DNA of 64,000 nt from Calditrichia bacterium. GTDB taxonomy: Bacteria; Calditrichota; Calditrichia; RBG-13-44-9; J075. How positions within the stretch are numbered: the first letter of the stretch is position 1; each line of letters starts with the position of its first letter. The stretch covers positions 59,465 to 123,464 of the forward strand of contig JANQRS010000002.1 of assembly GCA_028284445.1 (NCBI GenBank). Reading direction: 5' to 3'. Both the position numbers and the translations under genes were made by a program. Shown here in pieces: positions 1 through 11,200 of this stretch. The notes below the pieces were generated by a model. The model did no database searches. It had not been told where the DNA came from and worked only from the letters and a program-made list of their open reading frames with translations.

Positions 1-108
1 TTTCGACCTAAGTCGCAAACGTTTGAGCCTGAATGACCTTGAGGTCTACTGCAGCTTGCCTGGGGTCAGTATCACCTAATGAATTAGCAATCGAGAAAGC
101 CACCGCCA
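1..108. promoter_or_regulatory. Upstream region of the hybrid sensor gene with a CAAACGTTTG palindrome
   Basis: No gene is visible in these bases. A perfect 10-bp palindrome CAAACGTTTG with a central CG lies at 16-25, about 85 bp before the sensor start. Centre-CG palindromes are the usual shape of LacI-family operators, but no LacI-type gene is in the window, so the role is only a guess. A weak purine stretch (GAGAAAG, 93-99) is the only ribosome-binding candidate. Confidence 0.25.
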
Positions 109-3100
109 ATGACGAGACATGACTGCTATCTGTTGGCATTTGCACTGCTCCTCTTTTCGTCGATTGCTGCCTATCCTCAGAACCAGGATTTCCGTTTTAC
201 ACATCTTACCACCGCAAATGGGTTATCTCAATCGAACATAACCTCCATCCTGCAGGACGATAAGGGATTTATGTGGTTCGGCACCTTTAATGGCTTGAAT
301 CGCTACGATGGCTACCGGTTTGAGATCTTCAACTATGCGCATCATGATCAACACGGTATTAGCCACAACTATATTTCTTCCCTTTTTCAGGATCGTAGCG
401 GCTATTTGTGGGTGGGCACTGGTGACGGCTTAAATCGCTATGATAAGAAAACCAACGGCTTCATCGCCTATAAGCATGATCCAAATAATCCGAACAGTAT
501 TGCAGATAATCAGATAGGCGCGATTCTGGAAGATTCTCAAGGCCGCCTGTGGGTTGCCACCGCCAATGGTGGACTCAATTTGCATCAGAGGGAGAGCGAA
601 TCATTTATTCATCATTTCCACGATCCCAACGATGTCACCAGCTTGAGCAGCAACCGGATCGAAAAGCTCTTTGAAGACAGCGGCGGCAACCTGTGGATTA
701 CACATGCCAACGGTGCCGTGGATATCCTAAGCAGTGACGGGGCCACAGATGACGCCTTTCGCGTGCGGCGGAAGAAAATTACCGACTTTCCTATTACTGC
801 TATCGTAGAATCGGCGGACGAAAATATCTGGATTGGCACTCAGGGAGACGGGCTGTATCGCCTGAAGCGCGAGGGGCAACAGATTCGCCAGATTGCCCAC
901 TATATGACGCAGCCGGGGAATAATAACAGCATTGGCAGCAATATTGTCTTGAGTTTGATGATTGAGGATGACAATACGCTCTGGATTGGTACTGAAGACA
1001 ACGGGATAGATATCCTCAATATCGAAGCAAATACCTTTCGGCATAACCGGCACGACCCCCTCAATCAATCCAGTTTGAATCACGATTCTGTTTGGCAAAT
1101 CTATAAGGATAACGCAGGAAATATCTGGATTGGCACCTACGGCTATGGCATCAATTTATTGTCCGGCAATAAATCCTTTATCAGCCATTACAGCTACCAG
1201 CCCGGCAACGAGAATTCGCTCAGCCATAACATGGTCAACTCATTTGTTGAGGACAAAAACAATAATATCTGGATTGCTACAGATGGCGGCGGGTTGAACC
1301 TCTTTGATCGGCAGCGCAATCAGTTTATTCGCTATAACAGTAAAAACAGCAATATCGATACCGATGTTGTGGTCAGCTTGCTGGAAGATCGCCGCGGTAT
1401 ACTCTGGATTGGCACATGGACGACCGGATTATATCAATTTGATCCGATACAGAAGCGGTTTATGCAGTATACCCTGGAGGAACACGGTATCGGCAGTAAC
1501 AGGGTGCTGCATATTTTCGAGGACAACGATGGTGGATTATGGCTCTCCACGTTTTACGGAGGCGTGACCTATTTTAATCCGGATGATCGTTCCGCGACAG
1601 TCTACAATACGTCAAATAGCGGTCTCAGTGACAATTACACCCGTGTGGTCCACCAGGATTTCAAGGGAGATTTATGGATAGGAACGGATAGCGGCGTTGA
1701 TGTTTTTGATGTGGAAACAAAGACCTTTATTCATTATAAACATGATGCAAGTAACCCGGCCAGTATCAGTAAGGGGTTTGTTCATACGATCACTCAAAGT
1801 GAAGATTCCATTGTGTGGGTGGGGACAACCAGTGGCTTGAGTAAATTCAACAGCACGTCCGGGGAATTTAGCCATTATGATACCGACGATGGCTTACCTG
1901 ATAATGAAATAAAGTGTATTATTCAGGATCAGCATCAGGATGGCGTCTTATGGCTGAGCACCAACAAAGGCATTTCCCGCTTCAATACCAAATCAGGCAC
2001 CTCCAGGAATTTTGATATCACTGACGGCTTGCAGGGAAACGAATTTAATCCGCGCAGCGGCTGGAAGACGGAGCTTGGCGAGCTGATTTTTGGAGGCAAC
2101 AACGGCTTCAATATTTTTCGGCCGACCAGTCTCCGCAGCAACGATTTTGTGCCGCCGGTACTCGTCACCAATTTTAAGATATTCAACAAACCGGTAGCCG
2201 TTGGCGGGGAAGATAATCTTTTGCCGCATCATATCAGCGAGTCCTCCGAAATGAATCTTTCATATAAGCATGCGGTCTTTTCCTTTGAATTTGTCGCGTT
2301 GAACTACATTTCGCCTGAAAAAAATCAATATGCCTATATCATGGAAGGCTTTGAGGATAGCTGGAACTATGTCGGATCATCCAGAACCGCCACCTATACC
2401 AACCTCGACCCCGGAGACTATGTTTTCAAGGTCAAAGCCTCCAATAACGATGGCGTGTGGAATGAAGCCGGCACTGAAATCAAGATTTCGATTAGTCCAC
2501 CCTTTTGGCGAACCTGGTGGGCATATCTGATTGCAGCTGTCCTGTTGTTAGCGGCGATTGTATTCCTGGTAAACTACTATCACAGTCAGCAGCGTTTGAA
2601 GAATGCCTTGAAGCTTGAGCATATGGAATTGGAAAAAATGTACGAATTGGACCAGGTGAAGACGCGTTTCTTCAATAATATTTCGCATGAATTCCACTCC
2701 CCGCTGACATTGATATTAAGCCCGCTGGAAAAGCTGTTATCTTCCCGGCAAGACGGGGATAAACTTCAGAATAGCCTGAAACTGATACATCGAAATGCCC
2801 AGCGCCTGCAGCGCATGACCAATCAATTGCGGGACTTCCAGCAAATTGAAAGCGACGATGTTCCCCTGCGGCTCTTGAAAGGCGACATCATCCTGTTTAT
2901 TCGGGAAATCTTTAATTCATTTCAGGAACATGCTGGCGATCATAACATCCGCTACCGGCTAAATACCGAAGTAGAGCGTTGTGTGGCCTGGTTTGATCCG
3001 GACAAACTGGATAAAATCATCTACAATTTATTGTCAAATGCCTTCAAATTTACAGCGGATGGCGGTGAAATCAGCCTCAGTGCAGCGGTCATTCAATCGT

Positions 3101-4272
3101 CCAAGAGCAATGGCGCACCATCTCGCCCGGATCAACCGCGTCAATCGATTGAAATTACCGTTAAGGATAATGGGATTGGTATCCCGGCGGAAAAAATACC
3201 GCACATTTTTGAGCGATACTATCGAGTGGAGAATGAAAATGGCCAGCATGCCGAGGGCAGCGGTATCGGGCTGGCTTTTGTCTACGAATTGGTGAATTTG
3301 TATCAGGGAGAGATCTCTGTTGAGAGCTCCGAGGGCAAAGGAAGTGGCTTCACGGTTCAAATTCCAATTGATGAACATTTCCTGGAAGCGAAGCAGTTGG
3401 TAGGAGAGTTCAGTGTCACAGAACCGGAAGATTCTGCACAGTGGGAACTGGTTTCGGCTGTCGAAAGCAATGGCAATGGCGCCGATTTAGCAGCACCGGA
3501 AAACGCAGAAAAGGGCATGCCGGCGATTCTGATCGTTGAAGATGATGTAGAAGTCCGCGAATTTATCCGCGATTCATTACAATCGAAATATCGGGTTTTT
3601 GCGGCCGCCAACGGCCGGGAAGGGTTGGAATCAGCTACCAAAAGCATTCCGGATCTGGTCATTTCAGACATCAAAATGCCGGAGCTAAGCGGTATCGAAC
3701 TTTGTAATCGCCTCAAGGAAGATGAGAAAACCAGTCATATCCCCATCATTCTGCTGACAGCGTATACCTCTCGCGAGGCCAAGATTGAGGGGTTAAGTAA
3801 AGGGGCAGATGCCTATTTGCCGAAGCCTTTTGGTACAGATGAACTGGATGTGCAAATAACGAATCTCCTGGAATCCAGGAGGAAGCTAAAGGAAAAATAC
3901 TGTCGTCAGATATTACTGGAGCCCAGCAAGGTAGAAATTGAAGATCTCGATGAGAAGTTCCTGCAGCGGGTGATTGAAACGATTGAAGCGCACATGTCTG
4001 ACAATAAGTTCAATGCCGAATTGCTCAGCAGGGAAGTTGGCATGAGCAGAATGCAATTGTACCGCAAAATACGCGGACTAACCAATTTGACGGTTCACGA
4101 ATTTATTCGTACAATCAGACTAAAAAGAGCCACGCAGTTTTTAAAAGAAAAGCGAATGACAATTACCGAAGTTGCTTACGCCGTTGGTTTTAACGATTTA
4201 ACATATTTTGCCCGATGTTTTCGCAAACACTATAAAAAATCCCCGTCAGAATTCGTTTCGGAAAAAAGTTGA
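109..4272 (+). CDS. Hybrid two-component system sensor/AraC regulator (HTCS)
   Basis: This is a one-protein two-component system of the kind that senses breakdown oligosaccharides in the periplasm and switches on glycan-use genes. The 1387-residue protein has a signal peptide (1-24), about a dozen Reg_prop propeller repeats carrying the (I/L)W(I/V)GT signature (to about residue 690), a Y_Y_Y domain (about 720-790), one membrane helix (about 805-830), a HisKA domain with the phospho-acceptor His near 860, a HATPase domain, a receiver with the phospho-Asp near 1187 (SDIKMPELSG), and an AraC-type HTH at the end. The H-box reads HEFHSPLTLI rather than the common HELRTPLTLI. It faces the glucan genes and lies 408 bp before the phosphorylase, so it is the likely activator of the locus. 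The start at 109 gives a clean signal peptide but only a weak ribosome-binding site. Confidence 0.93.
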   Translation: MTRHDCYLLAFALLLFSSIAAYPQNQDFRFTHLTTANGLSQSNITSILQDDKGFMWFGTFNGLNRYDGYRFEIFNYAHHDQHGISHNYISSLFQDRSGYLWVGTGDGLNRYDKKTNGFIAYKHDPNNPNSIADNQIGAILEDSQGRLWVATANGGLNLHQRESESFIHHFHDPNDVTSLSSNRIEKLFEDSGGNLWITHANGAVDILSSDGATDDAFRVRRKKITDFPITAIVESADENIWIGTQGDGLYRLKREGQQIRQIAHYMTQPGNNNSIGSNIVLSLMIEDDNTLWIGTEDNGIDILNIEANTFRHNRHDPLNQSSLNHDSVWQIYKDNAGNIWIGTYGYGINLLSGNKSFISHYSYQPGNENSLSHNMVNSFVEDKNNNIWIATDGGGLNLFDRQRNQFIRYNSKNSNIDTDVVVSLLEDRRGILWIGTWTTGLYQFDPIQKRFMQYTLEEHGIGSNRVLHIFEDNDGGLWLSTFYGGVTYFNPDDRSATVYNTSNSGLSDNYTRVVHQDFKGDLWIGTDSGVDVFDVETKTFIHYKHDASNPASISKGFVHTITQSEDSIVWVGTTSGLSKFNSTSGEFSHYDTDDGLPDNEIKCIIQDQHQDGVLWLSTNKGISRFNTKSGTSRNFDITDGLQGNEFNPRSGWKTELGELIFGGNNGFNIFRPTSLRSNDFVPPVLVTNFKIFNKPVAVGGEDNLLPHHISESSEMNLSYKHAVFSFEFVALNYISPEKNQYAYIMEGFEDSWNYVGSSRTATYTNLDPGDYVFKVKASNNDGVWNEAGTEIKISISPPFWRTWWAYLIAAVLLLAAIVFLVNYYHSQQRLKNALKLEHMELEKMYELDQVKTRFFNNISHEFHSPLTLILSPLEKLLSSRQDGDKLQNSLKLIHRNAQRLQRMTNQLRDFQQIESDDVPLRLLKGDIILFIREIFNSFQEHAGDHNIRYRLNTEVERCVAWFDPDKLDKIIYNLLSNAFKFTADGGEISLSAAVIQSSKSNGAPSRPDQPRQSIEITVKDNGIGIPAEKIPHIFERYYRVENENGQHAEGSGIGLAFVYELVNLYQGEISVESSEGKGSGFTVQIPIDEHFLEAKQLVGEFSVTEPEDSAQWELVSAVESNGNGADLAAPENAEKGMPAILIVEDDVEVREFIRDSLQSKYRVFAAANGREGLESATKSIPDLVISDIKMPELSGIELCNRLKEDEKTSHIPIILLTAYTSREAKIEGLSKGADAYLPKPFGTDELDVQITNLLESRRKLKEKYCRQILLEPSKVEIEDLDEKFLQRVIETIEAHMSDNKFNAELLSREVGMSRMQLYRKIRGLTNLTVHEFIRTIRLKRATQFLKEKRMTITEVAYAVGFNDLTYFARCFRKHYKKSPSEFVSEKS

Positions 4273-4344
4273 ATACCTCGACGGTTTTCCATCTCTCCCA
4301 TCGAGGATCATCCTAAGTAGACGAAGCTATCTATTCAACCCTTT

Positions 4345-4420
4345 GTCATTCCCGCATGCCTCTATCGGGAGTCCATTTATACGGCATTTGGATACCCGAT
4401 AAAATCACTCGGGCACAACA
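4345..4420. repeat. TCATTCCCG-type dispersed palindromic element, copy 1
   Basis: The stretch starts GTCATTCCCGCATGC and ends with a TGGATACCCGAT...CTCGGGCA half. A second copy with the same order of blocks lies at 22791-22870, and a shortened palindromic relative lies at 50353-50400. Elements starting TCATTCCCGC are common non-coding interspersed repeats in many bacteria. The low level of conservation between copies suggests old insertions. Confidence 0.55.
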
Positions 4421-4680
4421 GATGAAGTGTCGTTTAATCAATAGCAATTGCTTTATTCTAGCTGACTCCAGGCTGACCCGCTTATAATTCAACACGCAAA
4501 TACTGCAATTTTTACACAGGTTACAATAGTCCGCTATTTTGTTACTATTGGCCGAGCTCTCGGCGACCAAATTTGCTAAATATATACAGGCTGCAAGTGA
4601 AGAAGTGCTTCCTCGGGGTGATGGAAGGAGTTGTTTTGGCAGTCTGTGAAAACTCACAGTTAAAGGCGGAATTTGAACAG
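4421..4680 (+). promoter_or_regulatory. Probable leader of the phosphorylase gene with two short hairpins
   Basis: Two perfect hairpins are visible: GCCGAG-CT-CTCGGC at 4551-4564 and CTGTGA-AAAC-TCACAG at 4644-4659. The second ends just before AAAGGCGG (4662-4669), the ribosome-binding candidate for the ATG at 4681. This arrangement is why the ATG at 4681 is preferred to the TTG at 4573 or the ATG at 4621, neither of which has a usable ribosome-binding site. No promoter could be fixed. Confidence 0.35.
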
Positions 4681-7600
4681 ATGAAAAAGGCATCGATTTA
4701 TTTAGGCAAAAACAAACTTCAGTCCACTTCCAAACCGGTAGAGGGGAAAATTGTTCACCTCTACGACGAGGCGTATTTCAAAATATCCAATTACCATCAA
4801 ATGGCCCCGTTTTTCATGAACGTTGTGTCCAATGCAGATCTTTGGATGTTTATATCAAGTAATGGCGCATTGACCGCCGGCCGGCGCAATCCGGACAATG
4901 CTCTCTTTCCTTACTATAACGATGACCAAATTCACGACTCTGCCGAGATTACCGGCAGCAAGTCCATCCTGCTGGTCGAAAAAGACAACAAAACATATTT
5001 GTGGGAACCCTTCTCTGCTTTCTCATCCGCTGCGTATACGCTCGAACGTTGTATCTACAAGAACATTATTGGTAATAAGCTCTTATTTGAAGAAGTAAAT
5101 CGTGATTTGAATATCAGCTTCAGATATGCCTGGCAGAACTGCGATGAATTTGGCTTCGTCAGAAAAACTGAAATCATCAACTATAGCAGCGATCCCGCCA
5201 AAATCAATCTGCTTGATGGCATTCAGAACGTGTTGCCCGCCGGTGTTGATCGCCGTTTTCAGCTGGAATACAGCACTCTGGTTGATGGGTATCGCAAGAA
5301 CGAGCTGGAAGTTGATTGTGGATTGGCTTTATATTCCTTGAGCTCCGTGCCTACAGATAAGGCTGAACCGAATGAAGCCTGGCGGGCCAATACCATCTGG
5401 TCCACCGGCATCGATTATGCCGCGATTCTATTATCGTCGCAGCAGCTGGAAGCATTTCGCCACGGTGCTGACGTTCGCGAAGAGCACGATGTTCGCGCAG
5501 CTCGCGGAGCATACTTCATGCAGGCCGAGTTCGAACTGGATGCTGGCGCCCACAACGAATGGTATCTGGTTGCAGATCTGAACAAAGATCACAGCGATGT
5601 TCAAAATTTGATGCGCTTCTTGAAGTCTGGCACTGATCACAGTGCGCAGATTGCTGCGGCAGTAGCCCAAGACAGTGAGCAATTGGCAATGAAAATTGCC
5701 CAGGCGGATGGATTACAGTGCATTGCCGATGACTTCAAAAAATTTCGTCATTTCTCAAACACATTATATAATATCGCCCGCGGCGGCATTTTTGAAAACG
5801 GCTACACTGTCCGCAAGAGTGACCTGCAGCTGTTTATCGATACAGCGAATCGCGAAACCGCTGCCAAGTATCAGTCCGCTTTCGATAAGCTGGACGCCGA
5901 AATCGATTGCAGTGATTTGCTGAAAGAAATACCGTCTGCAGATGCCAATCTGGAGCGGCTTTCCTATCAATATTTACCGCTGCTTTTTGGCCGCCGTCAT
6001 GGCGATCCCAGCCGGCCCTGGAACCTTTTTTCGATAGATCTGAAAGATGAGAACGGAAACAAGAAGCTCGATTACCAGGGAAACTGGCGCGACATTTTTC
6101 AGAACTGGGAAGCTCTGGCCCTGTCTTTTCCGAAGTACCTGGAGAACATGATTACCCGCTTTCTGAACGCTTCTACTGCTGATGGCTATAATCCGTATCG
6201 GCTGATGCGTGACGGGTTCGATTGGGAAGTGATCGATCCGGCAGATCCCTGGTCGCATATTGGCTATTGGGGAGATCACCAGATCATCTATCTGCTGAAG
6301 CTGCTTGAATTGTCGCATAAATACAATCCCGGCCAGCTTCAGTTATTCATGACAAAATCGATATTCACCTACGCGAATGTCCCGTATAGAATCAAATCGT
6401 ATCAGGAGATCCTTGGCGATCCCCACGAAACCATTGACTTTGATTTTGAACTGAATGATCTCATAAGCAAACGAGTGGCAAAACTCGGCGTAGACGGGCA
6501 GTATGTTTTCAGCAATAATGATGAAATTTATCATGTCAATCTGCTTGAGAAGCTCTTGCTCGCGGGATTGGTGAAGCTATCCAATTTTGTGCCGGGAGCT
6601 GGTATCTGGATGAATACGCAGCGTCCGGAATGGAATGATGCCAACAACGCCCTGGTTGGATACGGGGCCTCGATGGTAACACTGTATTACCTGCGTCGTT
6701 ATTTTGGTTTTATGATTGAATTCCTCGACAATGCCGATATCGAGGATGTGGATATCTCCGTCGAGGTGCTTGAGTTCTTCGAAAATATAGATGAGGGCTT
6801 GCAAACGTTTGCCGGGCTCCTGGAAACCTCGATATCCGATGTTGATCGCAAAAAATTCCTGGATCATATGGGAGAAGCCGGTAGCGATTATCGCCTGGGA
6901 TTCTACGAAAAAGGATTTAGCGCACGTCGCCAATCCATTCAGATCGAGAAAATCATTGCCTTCCTCCGCCTTGGTAAAAAGTACATTGATCATTCCATTC
7001 GGTCGAACGAGCGTGACGATCATCTTTACCACGCTTACAATCTGATCGATCTGGGCAGTTCAACAGAGATCTCGATCCGCCGTTTGTACGAGATGCTGGA
7101 AGGACAGGTTGCAGTACTTAGCTCCGGCTACCTGTCTCTGGAGGCGTCAATTTCCTTGCTGGATGCACTTCGCAGGAGCGTCTTGTACCGGGCAGACCAG
7201 GACAGCTACCTCTTGTATCCGGATCGCGAGCTGCCGCGATTTACCGACAAGAATGTCATCCCTGACAATATCGTTTCGGAGAGAGCCGTTGCCGAGAAAG
7301 CCAGGCTTTTTGGGCGGAATGCCATCTTCATTCAGGATGTGGCAGGACAATGGCATTTTAAGAGTGATTTACGCAACGCCAGATTGTTGAGAGAAGCACT
7401 GCTTGAGCTCAAGCTGCGCTCGCCACAAATCACCGATAGCGATATCAATGCCACCCTGGACATCTATGAAGCGGTATGTGACCATCAATCCTTCACTGGT
7501 AGATCGGGGACCTTCTACAAATACGAAGGGCTGGGCTCAATCTACTGGCATATGGTGTCCAAACTGCTGCTGGCCGTTCAGGAAACCTTTTACCAGGCGC

Positions 7601-8142
7601 TGGAGCAGAATGCACCTGCCTCGCAACTGAATGTGCTTCGTGATCACTTCTATGTGATTCAGGCAGGTATCGGCATTCACAAAAATCCGGCGCTGTATGG
7701 GGCGTTTACAACGGATGCCTATTCTCATACGCCTGGGCATAGCGGTGCCCAACAGCCGGGTATGACCGGACAGGTGAAGGAAGATTTTCTATCACGCTTC
7801 GGGGAATTGGGCATCATCGTTCATGATGGAAAAATACGTTTCAACATGGCTTTGTTGAAGAAGGACGAATTCCTTCAAACTGCTCAAACTTTTGAATACT
7901 ACGACATTCAAAACCAAAAACATCAGCTGCCGCTCGAGCCGGGCATGCTGGCATTTACCATCTGTCAGGTGCCGATAGTGTTGGTTCAAGCTGCCGAAGA
8001 CAAGATTCTTATCAGTAAAAATGATGGTTCCGAGATTGAAGTCAAGGGACTTGAACTTGACGCTGCATCAAGCAAATCCATATTTGCACGTGATGCGGAA
8101 ATCGTTAAAGTACAGGTTCTGGTTAGAGAAGACCAATTGTAA
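4681..8142 (+). CDS. GH149-like beta-1,3-oligoglucan phosphorylase
   Basis: It probably phosphorolyses beta-1,3-gluco-oligosaccharides to alpha-glucose-1-phosphate in the cytoplasm. From ATG 4681 it has 1153 residues, no signal peptide and no membrane segment. The size, the N-terminal beta-sandwich-like part and the (alpha/alpha)6-like middle with GYWGDHQ (about 527) and RPEWNDANNALVG (about 647-660) fit the large GH94-related phosphorylase families GH149 and GH161. GH149 is preferred because its Gram-negative members sit in beta-glucan loci with GH16, GH17 and GH30 genes, as here. It is the first structural gene of the locus, 73 bp before the next gene. The family call rests on architecture and context; the catalytic Asp was not assigned with certainty. 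Upstream starts at 4573 (TTG) or 4621 would add 36 or 20 residues. Confidence 0.72.
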   Translation: MKKASIYLGKNKLQSTSKPVEGKIVHLYDEAYFKISNYHQMAPFFMNVVSNADLWMFISSNGALTAGRRNPDNALFPYYNDDQIHDSAEITGSKSILLVEKDNKTYLWEPFSAFSSAAYTLERCIYKNIIGNKLLFEEVNRDLNISFRYAWQNCDEFGFVRKTEIINYSSDPAKINLLDGIQNVLPAGVDRRFQLEYSTLVDGYRKNELEVDCGLALYSLSSVPTDKAEPNEAWRANTIWSTGIDYAAILLSSQQLEAFRHGADVREEHDVRAARGAYFMQAEFELDAGAHNEWYLVADLNKDHSDVQNLMRFLKSGTDHSAQIAAAVAQDSEQLAMKIAQADGLQCIADDFKKFRHFSNTLYNIARGGIFENGYTVRKSDLQLFIDTANRETAAKYQSAFDKLDAEIDCSDLLKEIPSADANLERLSYQYLPLLFGRRHGDPSRPWNLFSIDLKDENGNKKLDYQGNWRDIFQNWEALALSFPKYLENMITRFLNASTADGYNPYRLMRDGFDWEVIDPADPWSHIGYWGDHQIIYLLKLLELSHKYNPGQLQLFMTKSIFTYANVPYRIKSYQEILGDPHETIDFDFELNDLISKRVAKLGVDGQYVFSNNDEIYHVNLLEKLLLAGLVKLSNFVPGAGIWMNTQRPEWNDANNALVGYGASMVTLYYLRRYFGFMIEFLDNADIEDVDISVEVLEFFENIDEGLQTFAGLLETSISDVDRKKFLDHMGEAGSDYRLGFYEKGFSARRQSIQIEKIIAFLRLGKKYIDHSIRSNERDDHLYHAYNLIDLGSSTEISIRRLYEMLEGQVAVLSSGYLSLEASISLLDALRRSVLYRADQDSYLLYPDRELPRFTDKNVIPDNIVSERAVAEKARLFGRNAIFIQDVAGQWHFKSDLRNARLLREALLELKLRSPQITDSDINATLDIYEAVCDHQSFTGRSGTFYKYEGLGSIYWHMVSKLLLAVQETFYQALEQNAPASQLNVLRDHFYVIQAGIGIHKNPALYGAFTTDAYSHTPGHSGAQQPGMTGQVKEDFLSRFGELGIIVHDGKIRFNMALLKKDEFLQTAQTFEYYDIQNQKHQLPLEPGMLAFTICQVPIVLVQAAEDKILISKNDGSEIEVKGLELDAASSKSIFARDAEIVKVQVLVREDQL

Positions 8143-8215
8143 ATCTACTGTCAGGCAGACGGGCAATATCGGAATCTACTAGTTCAATTATTCACCATGA
8201 TCTGAGGAGACCCTT

Positions 8216-11200
8216 ATGATTTCAGCCCAAAGCAGATCAACTAGATTCGCTACAGGACTTTGGTCCGCGGCAATAGTGCCGGCATTGCTACTGTTCTGTC
8301 TAACAACCGAGCTACTGGCTCAGTCAAATAAGGTCGAAATTGTGTCTGACAATTCCGGTATGCGGCTGCAGGTAGACGGTAAAGATTTTATGGTCAATGG
8401 CATGAATTGGGACTATTTCCCAATTGGCACCAACTACTCATATAGTTTATGGGCGCAGCCGGATGAGCTTATCCAGGCAGCACTTGATGCCGAAATGTCC
8501 TTGCTGCGAGGCATGGGTGTAAATGCGGTTCGCGTGTATACCGGGATTCCCCCGAAGTGGGTGCGGTATATGTATGAAAACTACGGCGTTTATACGATGC
8601 TCAACCACTCCTTCGGCCGTTATGGCCTACCGCTTGATGGCGCGTTTGTTAGCAACACCGAATACGACGATCCACGAGTCCGCGAGCTGCTCCTGGCAGA
8701 AGTAACAGCCATGGTGAATGAGTTTAAGGACGTTCCCGGTATTCTGATGTATTTACTGGGCAACGAGAATAACTATGGCTTGTTCTGGGAAGGCGCAGAA
8801 ACCGAAGATATCCCCGTTGAAGACAGAAAATCGACCAAGCGCGCACGTCATATGTACGTGCTCTTCAATGACGCCGCCAAAGCGATGAAAGCGATTGATC
8901 GCTCCGTGCCGGTGGCCATGTGTAATGGCGATTTACAATTCATGGATATTATTGTTGAAGAATGCCAGGACGTTGACATCTTTGGTACCAACGTTTATCG
9001 CGGCTTATCATTTGGCGATGCCTTCGAGCGGGTCAAAAATGAATTCAACAAGCCGATTCTTTTCACTGAATTTGGTTCCGACGCTTTTAATGCCCGGGCA
9101 AACGCTGAAGACCAGTATTCGCAGGCCAAATACATGGTAGCGAACTGGAAGGAAATCTATGAAAATGCCAGCGGACTTGGGAAAGCCGGCAATTCGATCG
9201 GTGGTTTTACCTTCCAATTCAGCGATGGTTGGTGGAAATTTGGCCAAACTAAAAACCTCTTTGTTCATGACAATAACGCCTCCTGGGAAAACGGGGGATA
9301 TGAGTTTGACCACGAGTTGGGCGAGAACAATATGAACGAGGAATGGTTTGGTATCTGCGCGAAAGGGCCGACCAACTCAGAAGGCCTCTATCAACTATTC
9401 CCCCGCGCTGCTTATTATGCCTTGAAAAAGGCTCACGGGCTGGATCCATATAGTTCCGGAACAACCCTCAAAAGCATCGACAAACATTTCGATAGCATTC
9501 TGCTGATGGACGCTGTTTTGGAAGCCCGCGGTGATGCCGCTGCGCTGGTTGGTGAACAAACCGGTGGTGTCAGGATTAGCGGTATGCGCTTTGAATTAAC
9601 CTCCTTTAGTACCGGCGGCGATTTGATTACAACGCCCGATAATGCCGTAGCCGGCGAAGCTGAATATCCGGACGAGCTCGGTTTTGATCACTTGCAGTCC
9701 TTCTACGCCGATATCGTCGCCCAACCCACGCCAAACGTTCGCGGAAGCATTTCATTGAACGTGCTGGGCAACGTGGCGGAAAATCCGATCGATGAAATTT
9801 TTTATGAAAACTCCGGCCGTCCCGAACGCGTGCGCTCGGATGAAGGCTCATTGGAATTGAGCTCGCTGAATCGGGTACGGGTATACAATGCAAACGTGAG
9901 TTGGAGTAGTCGCTTGTTCGACCTGGAAGGTTTCTATCGTACCGGTCATTACCACTGGGGATACGAAGGCGATTTCTTCGGCCTATATCCGGAAGCGAAC
10001 TATGGTCCCAACATCGATATTTACAATGGTATTGCCCCGGTTGGTCTCGAAATGCATGGAAAAAGGAATTTCAATGGCTTAAAGGTTGCTTTTGGACCGG
10101 AATTGTGGTGGGGAGCGAACCCTGCTATTCTTCTTAAATACAGTCGCCAGGTAGGCAAGATGAAGCTGACCGGCATTTATCACGACGATCTTGATGAACA
10201 AGCGCCGGCTGTTAGCTCTTTTGCTGTGCCTGTTCCGCCAACCCGCAGAGCTACCTTGCATATGGAAACCAAAATTGGTGGCCTTGGCGTCGATGTCGGC
10301 GGTATCTGGGCTGGTGATAACTGGGTTGGACAAACATTCCAACTGGTTGACGGCACCTCCGGCAATTACGACGTACTCCAGGATGAAATTAAAGACTCCG
10401 ACACCTTTGGTGGGAAACTGAAGCTGACCTTTTCCAAAGGTCCCTGGAATTGGTATGCATCTGGCGCGGTTATGGGATTGGTTGCCAATGGTGGTGCGGA
10501 TTATACCCAAACCTTTACCGGATGGCGATTGAAAGACAGCGGTAGCGGTAACCAATACAATTTCCTCTCCGGTATTACCTACATTACCGGCAATTGGACA
10601 ATCGCCCCGAACTTCCTCTGGCAGAAACCGATTGAAGGACCGATTCCCGGTGACGTGCAAGCTCCGGGCAGACCACGTAACATTCTTGACGATCCCTTTG
10701 CCGTCAGAGGCAATCGGGAAACCACTGCTGGCGAAATCCTGATCACGTACGATCCGACTCCCGGTAGCTGGATGTATGCCTGGGACAGTGATATGGCCGA
10801 AGATGCCTCGCTGGCATTCAACCTCGGTTTTGTCTATCGCTCCCAGCCGACCACACAGGATGCTGCTATCGGTATTCTCGGTGATGGACGCAGCACCTTC
10901 CCCTTTGATGGCGCTCCCCCGGCACGTGACTTATGGGAAGCCCATGCCCGTATCATTTCCAAGTCCAGCCCCGGACAGGGCATTATCGCTAACCTCTATG
11001 CCGGTGAGGCCGAGCCGAATGGTGATGATGAGCGCTTGATTACGCGCTATGGTGGCGATATTCGCTTTATCTACAACTCTTATAAGCTCACAACCATGGC
11101 CAAGATTGATGATTGGGGACCTTACGATTATCATCGCGACTTTAACCTTACTTATCCGCTGCAGCTGATGGCTGATCTCTCTACAGTTGTTGGAAAGCCA

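Noticed and set aside
6803..6814. Second CAAACGTTTG-type operator
   Set aside because: It lies inside the phosphorylase coding sequence with no promoter nearby, so it is probably chance.
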